Shown: positions 11,089-18,680 of the stretch, piece by piece
Position numbering within the stretch: the first letter of the stretch is position 1
How the letters are laid out: each line of letters starts with the position of its first letter
Source of the DNA: Neomesorhizobium albiziae
GTDB lineage: Bacteria; Pseudomonadota; Alphaproteobacteria; Rhizobiales; Rhizobiaceae
Assembly (NCBI RefSeq): GCF_900114255.1
Contig: NZ_FOSL01000009.1
Span: 62,001 to 126,000 of the forward strand
Direction of reading: 5' to 3'
Length of the DNA: 64,000 nt
The notes under the pieces: model-generated
What the model was told of the DNA's origin: nothing
Database searches by the model: none
What the model saw: the letters and a program-made list of their open reading frames with translations, nothing else
Program-made: the position numbers and the translations under genes

Positions 11089-11433
11089 ATGGAATTCCGC
11101 CAGATCGACAAGGACTACGCCGTTTCGAAGCAGATCACCGTCGACCAGGTGTCCGAAATCAAGGCCGCCGGGTTCAAAAGCGTCATCTGCAACCGGCCGG
11201 ATGGCGAGGATCCGGGCCAGCCGACGGTCGCCGAGATCAAGGCGGCGGTAGAGGCTGCCGGCATGAAGTTTCGCCATGTCCCGGTCAACAGCGGCCAGCC
11301 GATCACCCCGGCCGACGCCGAACGCATGCACCAGGCGCTGAGCGATGTCGAAGGACCGGTCTTTGCCTATTGCCGCTCCGGAACCCGTTCGGCCAACATC
11401 TACGGCCCGGCACAGGCGCTGGGGAAGAGCTGA
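11089..11433 (+). CDS. TIGR01244-family phosphatase-like / sulfurtransferase protein
   Basis: This 114-residue protein has a dual-specificity-phosphatase-like fold and the signature FAYCRSGTRS, with Cys95 and Arg100 forming the anion-binding loop. ICNRPDGEDPGQP is typical of the DUF442/TIGR01244 family. In Blh proteins this domain is joined to a persulfide-dioxygenase-like domain; here the two are separate consecutive genes in the reverse order. It likely handles persulfide sulfur for its neighbour. The Cys-to-Arg spacing is four residues rather than the five of true tyrosine phosphatases. Confidence 0.8.
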   Translation: MEFRQIDKDYAVSKQITVDQVSEIKAAGFKSVICNRPDGEDPGQPTVAEIKAAVEAAGMKFRHVPVNSGQPITPADAERMHQALSDVEGPVFAYCRSGTRSANIYGPAQALGKS

Positions 11434-12762
11434 TCAGTACACCCAGCGCAGCAGGGTCAAGGTGATCGCCGGAAAGGCGACGAGGATCGCCGTGCGGATG
11501 ACATCGGAGATGATGAAAGGGATGACGCCGCGAAACACCGCACGCGTCGGCACGTCCTTGGCCATCGACTGGATGACGAAGAGGTTCATGCCGACAGGCG
11601 GCGATATCAGCCCGACCTCGACCGAGATCAGCACCAGGATGCCGAACCAGATCGCCAGCTCTTCCGGCGGCAGACCGTAATCAAGTCCCATGATGATCGG
11701 GAAGAAGATCGGGATCGTCAAAAGGATCATTGATAGCGAGTCCATCGGCCCGCCCAGGATGAGGTAAAGCACCAGGATGACCGACATCACGACCCATGGG
11801 TTGAGGCCGAGTTCGACGACATAGGCGGCGGCTTCCTGCGGCAGTTGCGTGAGAGCCAGGAAGCTGTTGTAGAGCATGGCGCCGAGCACTATGAAAAACA
11901 TCATCGCCGACGCGGACGCCGTATAGAAGATCGCGTCCCTGAGCTGGTGAACCGTCATGCCGCGGCGGGCCCAGGCGATGAGCGCGGCGCCGAAGGCGCC
12001 GACCGCCGAAGCCTCGGTCGGCGTAAAATAGCCGCCATAGATGCCGCCGAGCACCGCCAGGAACAGGAGCAGGATATCCCAGACGCGCAGCAGGGCAGCA
12101 AAGCGGTCGCGGTAGGGCATGCGCGGTTTGAGCTCGCCTGCCTCGTCGGGATTTTTCCAGACGAATATGCGAATGGCGATCATGTAGCCGATCGCGGCCA
12201 GAATGCCGGGCACGAACGCGGCGATGAAGAGCTTGGCGATGTTCTGCTCGGTCAAGGTCGCGTAGATGACCAGGATGATCGACGGCGGGATCAGGATGCC
12301 CAGGGTGCCGCCGGCGGCCAGCGTGCCGGTGGAAAGGGCGCCGGAATAGCCATTGCGCCTCAGTTCCGGCAGCGCGACCTGCGCCATCGTCGCCGCCGTC
12401 GCCATCGACGAACCGCAAATCGCGCCAAAGCCGGCGCATGCGCCGATCGTCGCCATGGCGAGCCCACCGCGACGGTGGCCAAGCCAGTTTTCGGCGGTCC
12501 GGAACAGCTTGCCGGAAATGCCGCCATAGGCGGCGAACTGCCCCATCAATAGAAACAGCGGCACAACGGAAAGGTTGTAGTCGGAAAAGGTGGAATAGGC
12601 GATCTGCTTCAATTGCCCGAGGATCGGGGCCGTAGACCCGGTGATGATCCACGAGCCGACGGCGCCGCAGAGAAACATCGACAGGCCAATCGGGATCCGT
12701 AGGAACACCATCGCCAGGAGCACGCCAAACGACACCATGCCGAGCGTAAGGTTGCTCATCAT
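11434..12762 (-). CDS. TRAP transporter large permease (DctM type)
   Basis: This is a 442-residue, strongly hydrophobic protein with about 12 membrane segments. Motifs such as GACAGFGAICGSSMATAATM, LGILIPPSIILVIYATLTEQ and ISPPVGMNLFVIQSM are typical of DctM. It is the ion-coupled transport subunit of a tripartite periplasmic transporter. Its ATG overlaps the stop of the small permease gene (ATGA). Its stop abuts the convergent TIGR01244 gene. The substrate is set by the binding protein at 13411-14460. Confidence 0.92.
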   Translation of the reverse strand: MMSNLTLGMVSFGVLLAMVFLRIPIGLSMFLCGAVGSWIITGSTAPILGQLKQIAYSTFSDYNLSVVPLFLLMGQFAAYGGISGKLFRTAENWLGHRRGGLAMATIGACAGFGAICGSSMATAATMAQVALPELRRNGYSGALSTGTLAAGGTLGILIPPSIILVIYATLTEQNIAKLFIAAFVPGILAAIGYMIAIRIFVWKNPDEAGELKPRMPYRDRFAALLRVWDILLLFLAVLGGIYGGYFTPTEASAVGAFGAALIAWARRGMTVHQLRDAIFYTASASAMMFFIVLGAMLYNSFLALTQLPQEAAAYVVELGLNPWVVMSVILVLYLILGGPMDSLSMILLTIPIFFPIIMGLDYGLPPEELAIWFGILVLISVEVGLISPPVGMNLFVIQSMAKDVPTRAVFRGVIPFIISDVIRTAILVAFPAITLTLLRWVY

Positions 12763-13286
12763 TCCATCCCATGATGTTCAGGCAGCAGGTCGCGCCCCGA
12801 CAAAGCCGCTTTCACACCCCTGGCGGAGGTGAGTATGGCCGTGGCAACCGAGACATAGGCGGGCAGCAGGCAGGCGGCATATGCCCACCACATCGGAAAC
12901 TGCACGATAAAGCTGGTCTCGCCGTTGCGAAACTTGTCCACGAAGCCATGGGTCAGGCGCCATGCAATCAGCGCCAGCACGATTGCAGCGACGATTTCGG
13001 CGAAAGCGTCGATGGCGCGAACCACCGTCGGTCCCATCATGTTGGTGAAGACATCGAGGATCGCGTGGCCGCGCATCAGTTGGCAGTATGGGAGGAAGCA
13101 GAATACGGCAAAGCCGGTCAATGCCTCGACGATCTCGAAGTCACCCAGTATCGGGCCGAACCCTGCCCAGATCAACGCGCGCCCGGTAACGCTGACAACC
13201 GTCAGGACGATGATGACGCCAAGCACAATGCCGCCGACGATGGCCAACGCCCGCGCAAGCCACTCGACGATCCGCGGCAGAATCAT
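12759..13286 (-). CDS. TRAP transporter small permease (DctQ type)
   Basis: The 175-residue protein has four predicted membrane helices (for example VGGIVLGVIIVLTVVSVTGR and AEIVAAIVLALIAW) and the QLMRGHAILDVF segment common in DctQ subunits. It bridges the binding protein and the large permease. It overlaps dctM by four bases and follows dctP with a 124-base gap that contains a strong hairpin. Confidence 0.9.
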   Translation of the reverse strand: MILPRIVEWLARALAIVGGIVLGVIIVLTVVSVTGRALIWAGFGPILGDFEIVEALTGFAVFCFLPYCQLMRGHAILDVFTNMMGPTVVRAIDAFAEIVAAIVLALIAWRLTHGFVDKFRNGETSFIVQFPMWWAYAACLLPAYVSVATAILTSARGVKAALSGRDLLPEHHGME

Positions 13287-13352
13287 GCCCGTCCTCCCCG
13301 ATAAAGCGAAACTCGGACTTTCCAGCTAGCGGCCGCAGCGCTGCGCTGCAGC

Positions 13353-13397
13353 CCAGGCGGACCGGGGCGGATGAACACCGCCCCGGCCAGCGCCTGG
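13353..13397 (-). other. GC-rich stem-loop between dctP- and dctQ-type genes
   Basis: An inner perfect 9-bp stem (13362-13370 with 13378-13386, 7-base loop) is extended by an outer CCAGGCG/CGCCTGG pair. It lacks a T-run, so it is more likely an mRNA stability or processing element that leaves the binding-protein message in excess than a full terminator. Confidence 0.5.
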
Positions 13398-13410
13398 CGA
13401 GCCGGAAGGC

Positions 13411-14460
13411 TCACTTCTGCGTATATTTGTCGATGAGGGTGCGCGCTTCATCGAGCAATGCCTGCCCGTCGACGCCCTTGCCCTGCATCTCGACCACCCA
13501 GTTGTCCATCACCGGCTGCGCGGCGGTCTTCCACGGTTCGACATCGGTTGCGCTCAACTCGATGATGTTGTTGCCTGCATCGACGGCAACCTTGCGGCCC
13601 GCCGCATCGGTTCCCGCCTGCGTCTTGCCGAACAGAGCCGAGACATCCGCGCCTGAATTGTCGTCGATCACCTTCTTCAGGTCATCCGGCAACGCATCGT
13701 AACGCGCCTTGTTCATGGCGAGCACGAAAGTCGTGGTGTAAAGGGCGTGGTCGCCGCCGAATTCGGTGTGGTTCTGGACCAGTTCGGCAACCTTCAGCGC
13801 GGTGGTGACTTCCCAGGGAATGACAGCGCCGTCGATGACCCCCTTGGACAGGTTCTCGGTGATCGCCGGCACCGGCATGCCGACAGGCGTCGCACCAAGC
13901 TGGCCGAGCAACGCGTTGACGATGCGGGTCGGCGCGCGCAGCTTCTTGCCCTTCATGTCGTCGAGCTTGGCGATCGGCTCGCGCGAATGAATGAGGCCGG
14001 GACCGTGCACCCAGGCAGCGATGATGTGCACGTCCTTGAATTCGGTGTCCTTCATCTTGGAATTGAAAATGTCCCAATAGGCGCGCGAGGTGGCCTCTGC
14101 ATTCGTCATCATGAACGGCAGTTCGAAGACTTCCGTGGAAGGGAAGCGGCCGGGCGTGGAGCCTGGCAAGGTCCAGACGATGTCGACCGTGCCATCTATC
14201 GCCTGGTCCATCAGTTCCGGCGGCTTGCCGCCAAGCTGCATGGCCGGATAGCGCTCGATCTTGATACGGCCGCCGGAATCCTTCTCGACCTTGTCGGCCC
14301 AGGGATCGAGCACGAATTTCGGTACATTGGCCTGCGCCGGCAGGAACTGATGCAGCCGCAGCGTCACTTCCTGCGCAAAGGTCATGCCGGCTCCGGCCAT
14401 CAACCCGACCGCCGTCAAAGCGCCGGCAAGCGCCAGCGATTTCATCGAGAAACGCTTCAT
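13411..14460 (-). CDS. TRAP transporter substrate-binding protein (DctP type)
   Basis: The 349-residue periplasmic protein has a clear signal peptide (MKRFSMKSLALAGALTAV..., cleavage after MTFA). The conserved arginine that binds the substrate carboxylate is in KKLRAPTRIVN. GGKPPELMDQAIDGTVD and the C-terminal DALPDDLKKVIDD are family features. I placed the start at 14460 because GGGAGGAAATTC lies directly upstream; the open frame extends 15 codons further without signal-peptide character. Its position beside the hppD/homogentisate genes makes an aromatic or keto acid a reasonable guess for the ligand. Confidence 0.9.
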   Translation of the reverse strand: MKRFSMKSLALAGALTAVGLMAGAGMTFAQEVTLRLHQFLPAQANVPKFVLDPWADKVEKDSGGRIKIERYPAMQLGGKPPELMDQAIDGTVDIVWTLPGSTPGRFPSTEVFELPFMMTNAEATSRAYWDIFNSKMKDTEFKDVHIIAAWVHGPGLIHSREPIAKLDDMKGKKLRAPTRIVNALLGQLGATPVGMPVPAITENLSKGVIDGAVIPWEVTTALKVAELVQNHTEFGGDHALYTTTFVLAMNKARYDALPDDLKKVIDDNSGADVSALFGKTQAGTDAAGRKVAVDAGNNIIELSATDVEPWKTAAQPVMDNWVVEMQGKGVDGQALLDEARTLIDKYTQK

Positions 14461-14586
14461 GAATTTCCTCCCGTTCTTCTCCCTCGACCGATGCTCGACC
14501 CTCATCGAACACGGCCTGCAATTGGCGCATAATGTCAGCAGCTTATGAAACTATAAATCCCCGCTCTCATCATTTGTAGCGCTCAA

Positions 14587-15054
14587 TCACAACGGCAGCG
14601 AACCTGTCTCCTTCAGCGTTTCCAGCACGATCGCGGTTTTCACGTGCTGCACCGATTCATGTGGCAGGAGAACACCGTTGACGAATTCGGACAGCGACTT
14701 CAGGTCCGGCGTGACGACTTTCAGGATATAGTCCATCTCGCCGGTCAGGGCATGCGCCTCCTGCACCTCGGGGAGCCGCGACAACAGATCGGCGAAACGC
14801 TGCGCGTTGTCGCGGTTGTGGGTGGCAAGCGTCACCGAGATGACGTTGACCAGCGAAAAACCCAGCCGGTCGCGATCGAGCACGGCGCGGTAGCCGCGTA
14901 TGAAACCCTCCTCCTCCAGTCGCTGGCGACGGCGCGAGCATTGGGACGGCGACAGGTTCACCCGGTCCGAAAGATCGTTGTTGGTCAACCGCCCATCGTT
15001 CTGCAAAAGCGCCATTATCTTGCGATCGAACTGATCAACCTGTGCGACAGTCAT
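14587..15054 (-). CDS. Lrp/AsnC-family transcriptional regulator
   Basis: The 155-residue protein has an N-terminal winged helix-turn-helix (FDRKIMALLQNDGRLTNNDL, SPSQCSRRRQRLEEEGFIRG) and a C-terminal ligand-sensing RAM domain (LTGEMDYILKVVTPDLKSL). It is transcribed divergently from hppD across 122 bases, an arrangement typical of an Lrp-type activator of amino-acid catabolism. The expected effector is tyrosine, phenylalanine or a derived keto acid. The start at 15054 has GGAG in place; the open frame extends upstream over hppD's promoter. The TRAP transporter downstream may also belong to its regulon. Confidence 0.88.
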   Translation of the reverse strand: MTVAQVDQFDRKIMALLQNDGRLTNNDLSDRVNLSPSQCSRRRQRLEEEGFIRGYRAVLDRDRLGFSLVNVISVTLATHNRDNAQRFADLLSRLPEVQEAHALTGEMDYILKVVTPDLKSLSEFVNGVLLPHESVQHVKTAIVLETLKETGSLPL

Positions 15055-15095
15055 GAATTTCTCCGAAATTGCGCACGATACATGCACCTTTTGAG

Positions 15096-15126
15096 CATTG
15101 CGAGCTTCGCATTGCAAGCACATTGC
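15096..15126. promoter_or_regulatory. Three CATTGC repeats in the lrp-hppD divergent region
   Basis: CATTGC occurs at 15096, 15110 and 15121, all on the plus strand, between the divergent starts. Repeated half-sites at about one-helical-turn spacing suit a multimeric Lrp-type protein. Assignment as its binding region is inference. Confidence 0.35.
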
Positions 15127-15176
15127 ATGCCGGCAGGCGTATGATCCGAGGCACGGTAAAGATTCAGGAGAATGCC

Positions 15177-16289
15177 ATGGGACCCTTTCCACACGATGCT
15201 CCGCCGGCAACGGTGAGCGAGGCCAACCCGGCAGGCACCGACGGATTCGAGTTCGTGGAATTCGCTCATTCGGAGCCGGAGAAACTCGCCGAACTGTTCA
15301 CCCGCATGGGTTACCAGGCAGTCGCAAAGCACCGGACCAAAGCAATCACGGTCTGGCGGCAGGGCGACATCAACTATGTCGTCAACGCCGAACCCGGCTC
15401 ACATGCCATGCGCTTCGTCGAAGAGCATGGCCCATGCGCGGCCTCGATGGCGTGGCGGGTGGTAGACGCCAAGCACGCGTTCGACCATGCGGTTTCGAAG
15501 GGGGCGACGCCCTATGAAGGAAACGACAAGGCCCTCGACGTGCCGGCGATCGTCGGCATTGGCGGTTCGCTGCTCTATTTCGTCGAGACCTATGGCAAAA
15601 AGGGCTCGGCCTACGACGCCGAGTTCGACTGGATCGGGGAGCGCGACCCAAAGCCCATCGGCGTCGGCTTCTATTATCTCGATCACCTGACCCACAATGT
15701 CTATCGCGGCAACATGGACAAGTGGTGGGCGTTCTACCGCGACCTGTTCGGCTTCAAGCAGATCCACTATTTCGACATCGACGGCCGCATCACCGGGCTG
15801 GTCAGCCGCGCCATCACCTCGTCCTGCGGCAAGATCCGCATCCCACTGAACGAATCCAAGGACGAAACCAGCCAGATCGTCGAATACCTGAAAAAGTACA
15901 AGGGCGAAGGCATCCAGCACATCGCGGTCGGCACCGATGGCATCTACGACGCCACCGACAAGCTTGCCGCCAATGGGCTGAAATTCATGCCGGGGCCACC
16001 GCATACCTACTACGAGAAGAGCCACGCCCGCGTGAACGGCCATGACGAGCCGATCGAGCGCATGAAGCAGCATGGCATCCTGATCGACGGCGAAGGCGTG
16101 GTCGATGGCGGCATGACCAAGATCCTGCTGCAGATTTTTTCCAAGACGGTGATCGGACCGATCTTCTTCGAGTTCATCCAGCGCAAGGGCGACGAAGGTT
16201 TCGGCGAGGGCAATTTCCGCGCGCTGTTCGAATCCATCGAGGAAGATCAGATCCGCCGCGGCGTGCTCAAGGTCGAGGCGGCAGAGTAG
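15177..16289 (+). CDS. hppD: 4-hydroxyphenylpyruvate dioxygenase
   Basis: The 370-residue protein has two VOC domains. The iron ligands are visible as His in YYLDHLTHNV, His in GEGIQHIAVGTD and Glu in PIFFEFIQRKG. The enzyme converts 4-hydroxyphenylpyruvate to homogentisate, the step before HmgA in tyrosine degradation. The start at 15177 follows AGGAG. The gene is convergent with the seven-gene homogentisate operon, whose last stop is 18 bases away, so the two units meet tail to tail. Control by the divergent Lrp-type regulator is likely. Confidence 0.93.
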   Translation: MGPFPHDAPPATVSEANPAGTDGFEFVEFAHSEPEKLAELFTRMGYQAVAKHRTKAITVWRQGDINYVVNAEPGSHAMRFVEEHGPCAASMAWRVVDAKHAFDHAVSKGATPYEGNDKALDVPAIVGIGGSLLYFVETYGKKGSAYDAEFDWIGERDPKPIGVGFYYLDHLTHNVYRGNMDKWWAFYRDLFGFKQIHYFDIDGRITGLVSRAITSSCGKIRIPLNESKDETSQIVEYLKKYKGEGIQHIAVGTDGIYDATDKLAANGLKFMPGPPHTYYEKSHARVNGHDEPIERMKQHGILIDGEGVVDGGMTKILLQIFSKTVIGPIFFEFIQRKGDEGFGEGNFRALFESIEEDQIRRGVLKVEAAE

Positions 16290-16307
16290 GTAGCGGCGAG
16301 GCGGCGG

Positions 16308-16499
16308 CTATTTCTTCGCCACCACCAACGCCTGCTTGAGTGTCCTCAGGTCGCCGACAAGGTTGGCGAGGATCAGAACGAGGCGCGCGTTCAGGCGCGC
16401 GCTTTCCCCCGGTGTCAGCCCGTCATGTGCTTCCATCAGGGCGGCATAAAAATCGTCACCATGCGCGCCGAAACGGTCGCATCCGATATCGTCAGCCAT
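16308..16499 (-). CDS. DUF2783 domain protein
   Basis: This 63-residue protein (MADDIGCDRFGAHGDDFYAA...) matches the DUF2783 family, small proteins encoded next to FAD-dependent hydroxylases in Proteobacteria. Its ATG shares one base with the stop of the upstream monooxygenase (TGATG), so translation is coupled. It has two helical stretches (LTPGESARLNARLVLILANL and VGDLRTLKQALVV) and no membrane segment. A helper or subunit role for the monooxygenase is inferred from the constant pairing. It is the last gene of the operon. Confidence 0.85.
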   Translation of the reverse strand: MADDIGCDRFGAHGDDFYAALMEAHDGLTPGESARLNARLVLILANLVGDLRTLKQALVVAKK

Positions 16500-18112
16500 C
16501 AGCGCCTCCCGGTTGCGCGCTCGAACGCTGCGGTGATCCTATGCCCCTCCGCCGATGCAAAACGCGCGGCCACGTGCTGATCGGGGCGGATCAGATAAAT
16601 CATACCTTCGCCGTAGCGGTCCGCAACAATTCCATCGCAATCGATCAGCGTGACTGCACCATTGATCCTGCGCGAAAGATCGCGGGTCACAAACAGCTTT
16701 GCCAAGGCATCAGGAACGGCGTCGGGCAGGTCGGCCTCGACCGCCATGACGGTGAAACCAGCGCCGACATGATTGAGAAGCCAGCCAGTCTTGCCATTCT
16801 GTACCGGCGCATCGACCATCGCCGAACCTACCGCCAGCCCTTGTTTCCCAGCCGCTCGCGTCTGCAGCGAAAAACCCGCCAGCGAGCAAGGCCGCGACAG
16901 CCGCCCGGAGTTGACCAGCTTGCGGGCAAAATCCTGCTCGTCCGCAAGCTCCAGCACGCTATCGCGAAAGATCTTCTCCATTTCAGTCTTTGGCGTCATG
17001 AAGGCGGTGGCACGGGAGGAATTACGGATGTTTTCGTCGGCGCCGAAAATACGCTCCTCGTCATAGCTGACAATCAGGCTTTCCGGCGCCTCTCCCTTGA
17101 CCACCATGGCCAGTTTCCAAATCAGGTTGTCTGCGTCCTGGATGCCGCCATTGCCGCCGCGTGCACCGAATGGCGAGACGATATGGGCGCTGTCACCGGC
17201 AAAGATCACCCGGTCGTGCACAAACCTTTGCAGCCGGCGGCACTGGAAGGTGTAGACCGAAACCCAGTCCAGCGAGAAATCGCGATGGCCGATGACCCTT
17301 TCGATGCGGGGAATGACGTTTTCAGGTTTTTTCTCCTCGTCGGGATCGGCATCCCAGCCAAGTTGAAGGTCGATGCGGTAAATGTTGTCCGGCTGCTTGT
17401 GCAGCAGCGCAGACTGGCCGGCGTGAAATGGCGGCTCGAACCAGAACCAGCGTTCCGACGGGAAATCCGCCTGCATCTCGACATCTGCGATCAGGAACCG
17501 TTCCTCGAATACCTTGCCTTCGAAGTCGAGCCCAAGCATGCCGCGAACGGACGAGCGCGCACCGTCGCAAGCGATCAGCCATTCCGCTTCGATGGTGTAT
17601 TCGCCGTCCGGCGTCTCGACGCTTGCACGTACGCCGTGGCCTAACTGCTCAACTGCGGTGACGCGGTTTTTCCAGCGCAGGTCAATCAGATCAGGAAAGT
17701 CGCGGGCGCGTTCCACCAGATACTGCTCGACATAATATTGCTGCAGGTTGACGAAGGCCGGCATCTTGTGGCCGGGCTCCGGCTGCAGGTCGAAATTCCA
17801 GACCTCGCGTTCGCGATGAAACAGCCGGCCGACCTTCCAGGTGACGCCCTTATCGACCATGCGATCACCGATACCGAGGCGATCCATGATTTCCAGCGTC
17901 CGCTTCGACCAGCAGATGGCGCGGCTGCCCAGCGAGACGACATTGTTGTCGTCAAGAACCACACATTTTACGCCGCGCAGCGCGCAGTCGATCGCTGCCG
18001 CGAGCCCGACCGGGCCGGCGCCGACGATTAGCACGGGGTAACGCTCTCGCTCCGCACCGCGCAGTTCCGGCGGCGTTGCATAGGCAAACGGTTTGTAGTC
18101 GTAACGCGGCAT
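16499..18112 (-). CDS. FAD-dependent aromatic monooxygenase (MhpA-like, group A)
   Basis: The 537-residue protein has the dinucleotide-binding motif VLIVGAGPVGLAAAIDCALR near residue 28, the DGARSSVR motif and the second FAD/NADPH motif FAGDSAHIVSPFGARGGNGG. This is the organisation of single-component hydroxylases of the MhpA/PHBH type. It would hydroxylate a phenolic acid using NAD(P)H and O2. Its place in the homogentisate operon suggests a phenylacetate- or phenylpropionate-type substrate feeding the pathway, but that is inference. The start at 18112 overlaps the DinB stop (TGATG); the longer frame upstream only runs through the dinB gene. Confidence 0.85.
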   Translation of the reverse strand: MPRYDYKPFAYATPPELRGAERERYPVLIVGAGPVGLAAAIDCALRGVKCVVLDDNNVVSLGSRAICWSKRTLEIMDRLGIGDRMVDKGVTWKVGRLFHREREVWNFDLQPEPGHKMPAFVNLQQYYVEQYLVERARDFPDLIDLRWKNRVTAVEQLGHGVRASVETPDGEYTIEAEWLIACDGARSSVRGMLGLDFEGKVFEERFLIADVEMQADFPSERWFWFEPPFHAGQSALLHKQPDNIYRIDLQLGWDADPDEEKKPENVIPRIERVIGHRDFSLDWVSVYTFQCRRLQRFVHDRVIFAGDSAHIVSPFGARGGNGGIQDADNLIWKLAMVVKGEAPESLIVSYDEERIFGADENIRNSSRATAFMTPKTEMEKIFRDSVLELADEQDFARKLVNSGRLSRPCSLAGFSLQTRAAGKQGLAVGSAMVDAPVQNGKTGWLLNHVGAGFTVMAVEADLPDAVPDALAKLFVTRDLSRRINGAVTLIDCDGIVADRYGEGMIYLIRPDQHVAARFASAEGHRITAAFERATGRR

Positions 18113-18660
18113 CAGGAAATTCCGCCCAGGCCGAGCCGTTCGACCTCCGCATCCCTGAGCTTGAGATCGTAGTCGAGAAAGAACTCGTCCAGTTGCGGCG
18201 GCTTGACCGATGTTCCCGACAGCATCGCATGCACCTGGCCGCGATGGTGGATCTGGTGGATGAACAGATGCGCCAGGAGATCGCCGATGCGCTCTGGGAT
18301 CATGCCATCCTCGCGGCGGTCGGTGACGACGCGGCGCTCGAGAGCCGCCGCCGTCAGGCGATCGCAAAAACCGATGAGGCGGCGATCGAAATCCGCTTGC
18401 GCCTCGGCGAGCAAGGCGGGGTCATCGAACGGAACGAAATCGTCATGGGCGCTGGCGCCGAGGCCGCCCTCTTCCACGAAATCCAGATAGAGATGGTCGA
18501 CCGCCAGGATATGGTTGAGCGTTTCCTTGATCGACGGAAAAAAGCTGGTGCGCGGCGCCTCGAACTCGCCTGGCTTCAGCGCCAGCACGGCACGATAGAT
18601 GCGGTCGTTCGACCAGAGACTGTTCTGCGCCATCCGGCGATTGTGCGTGAGAAGATCCAT
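18112..18660 (-). CDS. DinB-fold metal-dependent protein
   Basis: The 182-residue four-helix-bundle protein has the DinB metal triad as His50 (ETLNHILAVDH) and His135/His139 (HLFIHQIHHRGQ). The fold includes thiol-dependent enzymes such as mycothiol-dependent maleylpyruvate isomerase and bacillithiol transferases. It lies in a homogentisate operon that has no zeta-class GST isomerase gene, so it is a candidate for maleylacetoacetate isomerisation. A very strong ribosome site (GGGAGGAGGGAGG) precedes the ATG at 18660. It overlaps the next gene by one base. Confidence 0.85.
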   Translation of the reverse strand: MDLLTHNRRMAQNSLWSNDRIYRAVLALKPGEFEAPRTSFFPSIKETLNHILAVDHLYLDFVEEGGLGASAHDDFVPFDDPALLAEAQADFDRRLIGFCDRLTAAALERRVVTDRREDGMIPERIGDLLAHLFIHQIHHRGQVHAMLSGTSVKPPQLDEFFLDYDLKLRDAEVERLGLGGIS

Positions 18661-18680
18661 CCTCCCTCCTCCCGTTTTGG

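Noticed and set aside
8604-11111. Very long open frame on the minus strand (835 codons) opposite the acyl-CoA dehydrogenase and metallohydrolase genes
   Set aside because: It is antisense to two clear genes and a palindromic repeat, has no family features, and reflects high G+C third-position bias.
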